Shown here one piece after another: positions 63,061 to 64,000 of a stretch of DNA of 64,000 bases. This DNA comes from Oscillospiraceae bacterium (GTDB lineage Bacteria > Bacillota > Clostridia > Oscillospirales > Oscillospiraceae), in the NCBI GenBank assembly GCA_015067665.1, contig SVLZ01000004.1:1-64000 (forward strand), given 5' to 3'. The number at the start of each line of letters is the position of its first letter. The stretch's first letter is position 1. Below the pieces are notes generated by a model. It did not search any database, was not told where the DNA came from, and saw nothing but the letters and a program-made list of their open reading frames with translations. The position numbers and the translations under genes are program-made.

Positions 63061-63129
63061 GTAGGGAACGGATTTATCCGTTCCATAAAGGTCCGAAGGG
63101 AACGCGGAATGCATAAATGCATTCCCTAC
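63061..63129. repeat. Palindromic intergenic repeat unit, inverted relative to 62099-62153, with extra internal sequence
   Basis: gtagggaacggatttatccgttcc-...-ggaatgcataaatgcattccctac: same modules in reverse-complement order. Confidence 0.75.
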
Positions 63130-63149
63130 AATGATCCTTCAAGCCCCTC

Positions 63150-63244
63150 GTAGGGGACGGGTTCCCCGTCCCTCGGGAGGCGAAACGCCTCCTCTACAAT
63201 TTTCGTTGATGGTGCATCGTAGGGGCGATTCACGAATCGCCCGC
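63150..63244. repeat. Cluster of two more palindromic intergenic repeat units
   Basis: gtaggggacgggttccccgtccctcgggaggcgaaacgcctcctctac and gtaggggcgattcacgaatcgcccgc. Confidence 0.65.
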
Positions 63245-63280
63245 TAAGTCTCCCCAAAGAGGAGAGTTTTGCATCGGTTT

Positions 63281-63835
63281 TTATGAATTTAAGTATTGCT
63301 TACAAAAGAAACACGAATCCTGAGAATAGCCGTTGACTTCATTATGAATTGGCTTATTACAATCATAGTAATCACATCGACAGTCTCCGCTTATGTCAGC
63401 GCAGTTGTGGGTTTCAGGTTCCGTAGCAGGTTCGGTTTCAGGCTCCGTAGCAGGCTCCGTTACAGGCTCCGTAGTTGGTTCAGTAATTGGCTCTGCCTTG
63501 CAGTAAGGGGCATCTGTATCAGAAGAAACGATGATTGTGCCAACTTCAGTGGGCGCGGTGGTCGTGCCGTCCTCTTGCAGTTCGCCATCGGAAACCCGGA
63601 AATAGTAACCCTTCGCCTTGATGAAGAAATCTTTCTTAGTACCTAAGTTGGTTACATTGTCGATGGAGTAGTGCATGAAGATACTGCTGGCCTCCTGCAA
63701 GGCGGCAGATTCGCGGGCTTTGTCCACCAAATTGGAAAATGTGGGAACCAGCACGGTGGCTAAGATGGCAATGACTGCGATGACGATCACCAGCTCCACC
63801 GTGGTAAAGCCTTTGCGGCGGCTCCGCTTCTTCAT
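63281..63835 (-). CDS. Type IV prepilin/pseudopilin-like protein with (T/A)EPE-rich linker and Cys-rich tail
   Basis: RKGFTTVELVIVIAVIAILATVLVPTFSNLVDKARESA prepilin signature; EPTTEPVTEPATEPETEPATEPE; C-terminal CADISGDCRCDYYDC; start at Met 63835. Confidence 0.8.
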   Translation of the reverse strand: MKKRSRRKGFTTVELVIVIAVIAILATVLVPTFSNLVDKARESAALQEASSIFMHYSIDNVTNLGTKKDFFIKAKGYYFRVSDGELQEDGTTTAPTEVGTIIVSSDTDAPYCKAEPITEPTTEPVTEPATEPETEPATEPETHNCADISGDCRCDYYDCNKPIHNEVNGYSQDSCFFCKQYLNS

Positions 63836-63928
63836 TCGGAGAAACCTCTTCTTTCTACAAGCGTTCTGTAACAACGAAAGCTTAATTTCTGGTGTGGGAG
63901 CAATCAAGGCTCCCTTGTGTAAAGGGTA

Positions 63929-63980
63929 GATTTCCCCGTTAGCGGGGAAAATGTCCGCAACGCGGACAAAAGGGGCGCGG
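63929..63980. repeat. Tandem short palindromes at the window end
   Basis: tttccccgttagcggggaaa and tgtccgcaacgcggaca in tandem. Confidence 0.55.
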
Positions 63981-64000
63981 GCCCGGCAGGGCTGTCAGCC

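Noticed and set aside
1-64000. tRNA, rRNA, prophage, integrase or transposase genes
   Set aside because: None recognised in the ORF track or by eye; a tRNAscan/Infernal run would be needed to exclude small RNAs and riboswitches, including a cobalamin riboswitch upstream of 16196.

Overview
This 64 kb window looks chromosomal and comes from an anaerobic, apparently spore-forming Firmicute (Clostridia/Oscillospirales-like gene content). It is densely coding, and no tRNA, rRNA or CRISPR array was seen. The left ~27 kb is a glycan-utilisation locus. A minus-strand block (YitT, polysaccharide deacetylase, URO-D-type methyltransferase, YesL-like protein, AraC regulator) is divergent from a plus-strand operon (GH43-like, CE15-like esterase, LplB/LplC-type permeases, solute-binding lipoprotein, two discoidin-repeat lipoproteins, GH99-like lipoprotein). 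A second plus-strand operon (16196-27001) follows. It has the parts of a corrinoid-dependent methyl-transfer pathway: two more URO-D methyltransferases, a corrinoid protein, an AraC regulator fused to a near-identical corrinoid-binding domain, a DUF2284 protein and an ASKHA/2Fe-2S corrinoid activator. Downstream of these, with no terminator seen between, are two rhamnosidase-like glycoside hydrolases. My leading hypothesis is a glycan-coupled O-demethylation system, removing methyl ethers from sugars such as 4-O-methyl-glucuronate or O-methyl-rhamnose, with an unusual corrinoid-sensing regulator. A MetF-MetV-RnfC2-type methylene-THF reductase operon at 51.3-54.8 kb could process the methyl groups. 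The remainder is mostly housekeeping: four MFS/GPH-type transporters, a GH25 lysozyme, an ACT-less aspartokinase, recJ, relA/spoT, dtd, hemZ, spoVB-like, HU, rqcP, potABCD with a PotC-PotD fusion, a SpoIIQ-like M23 protein and a GH5. The right end (62-64 kb) is rich in modular palindromic intergenic repeats.
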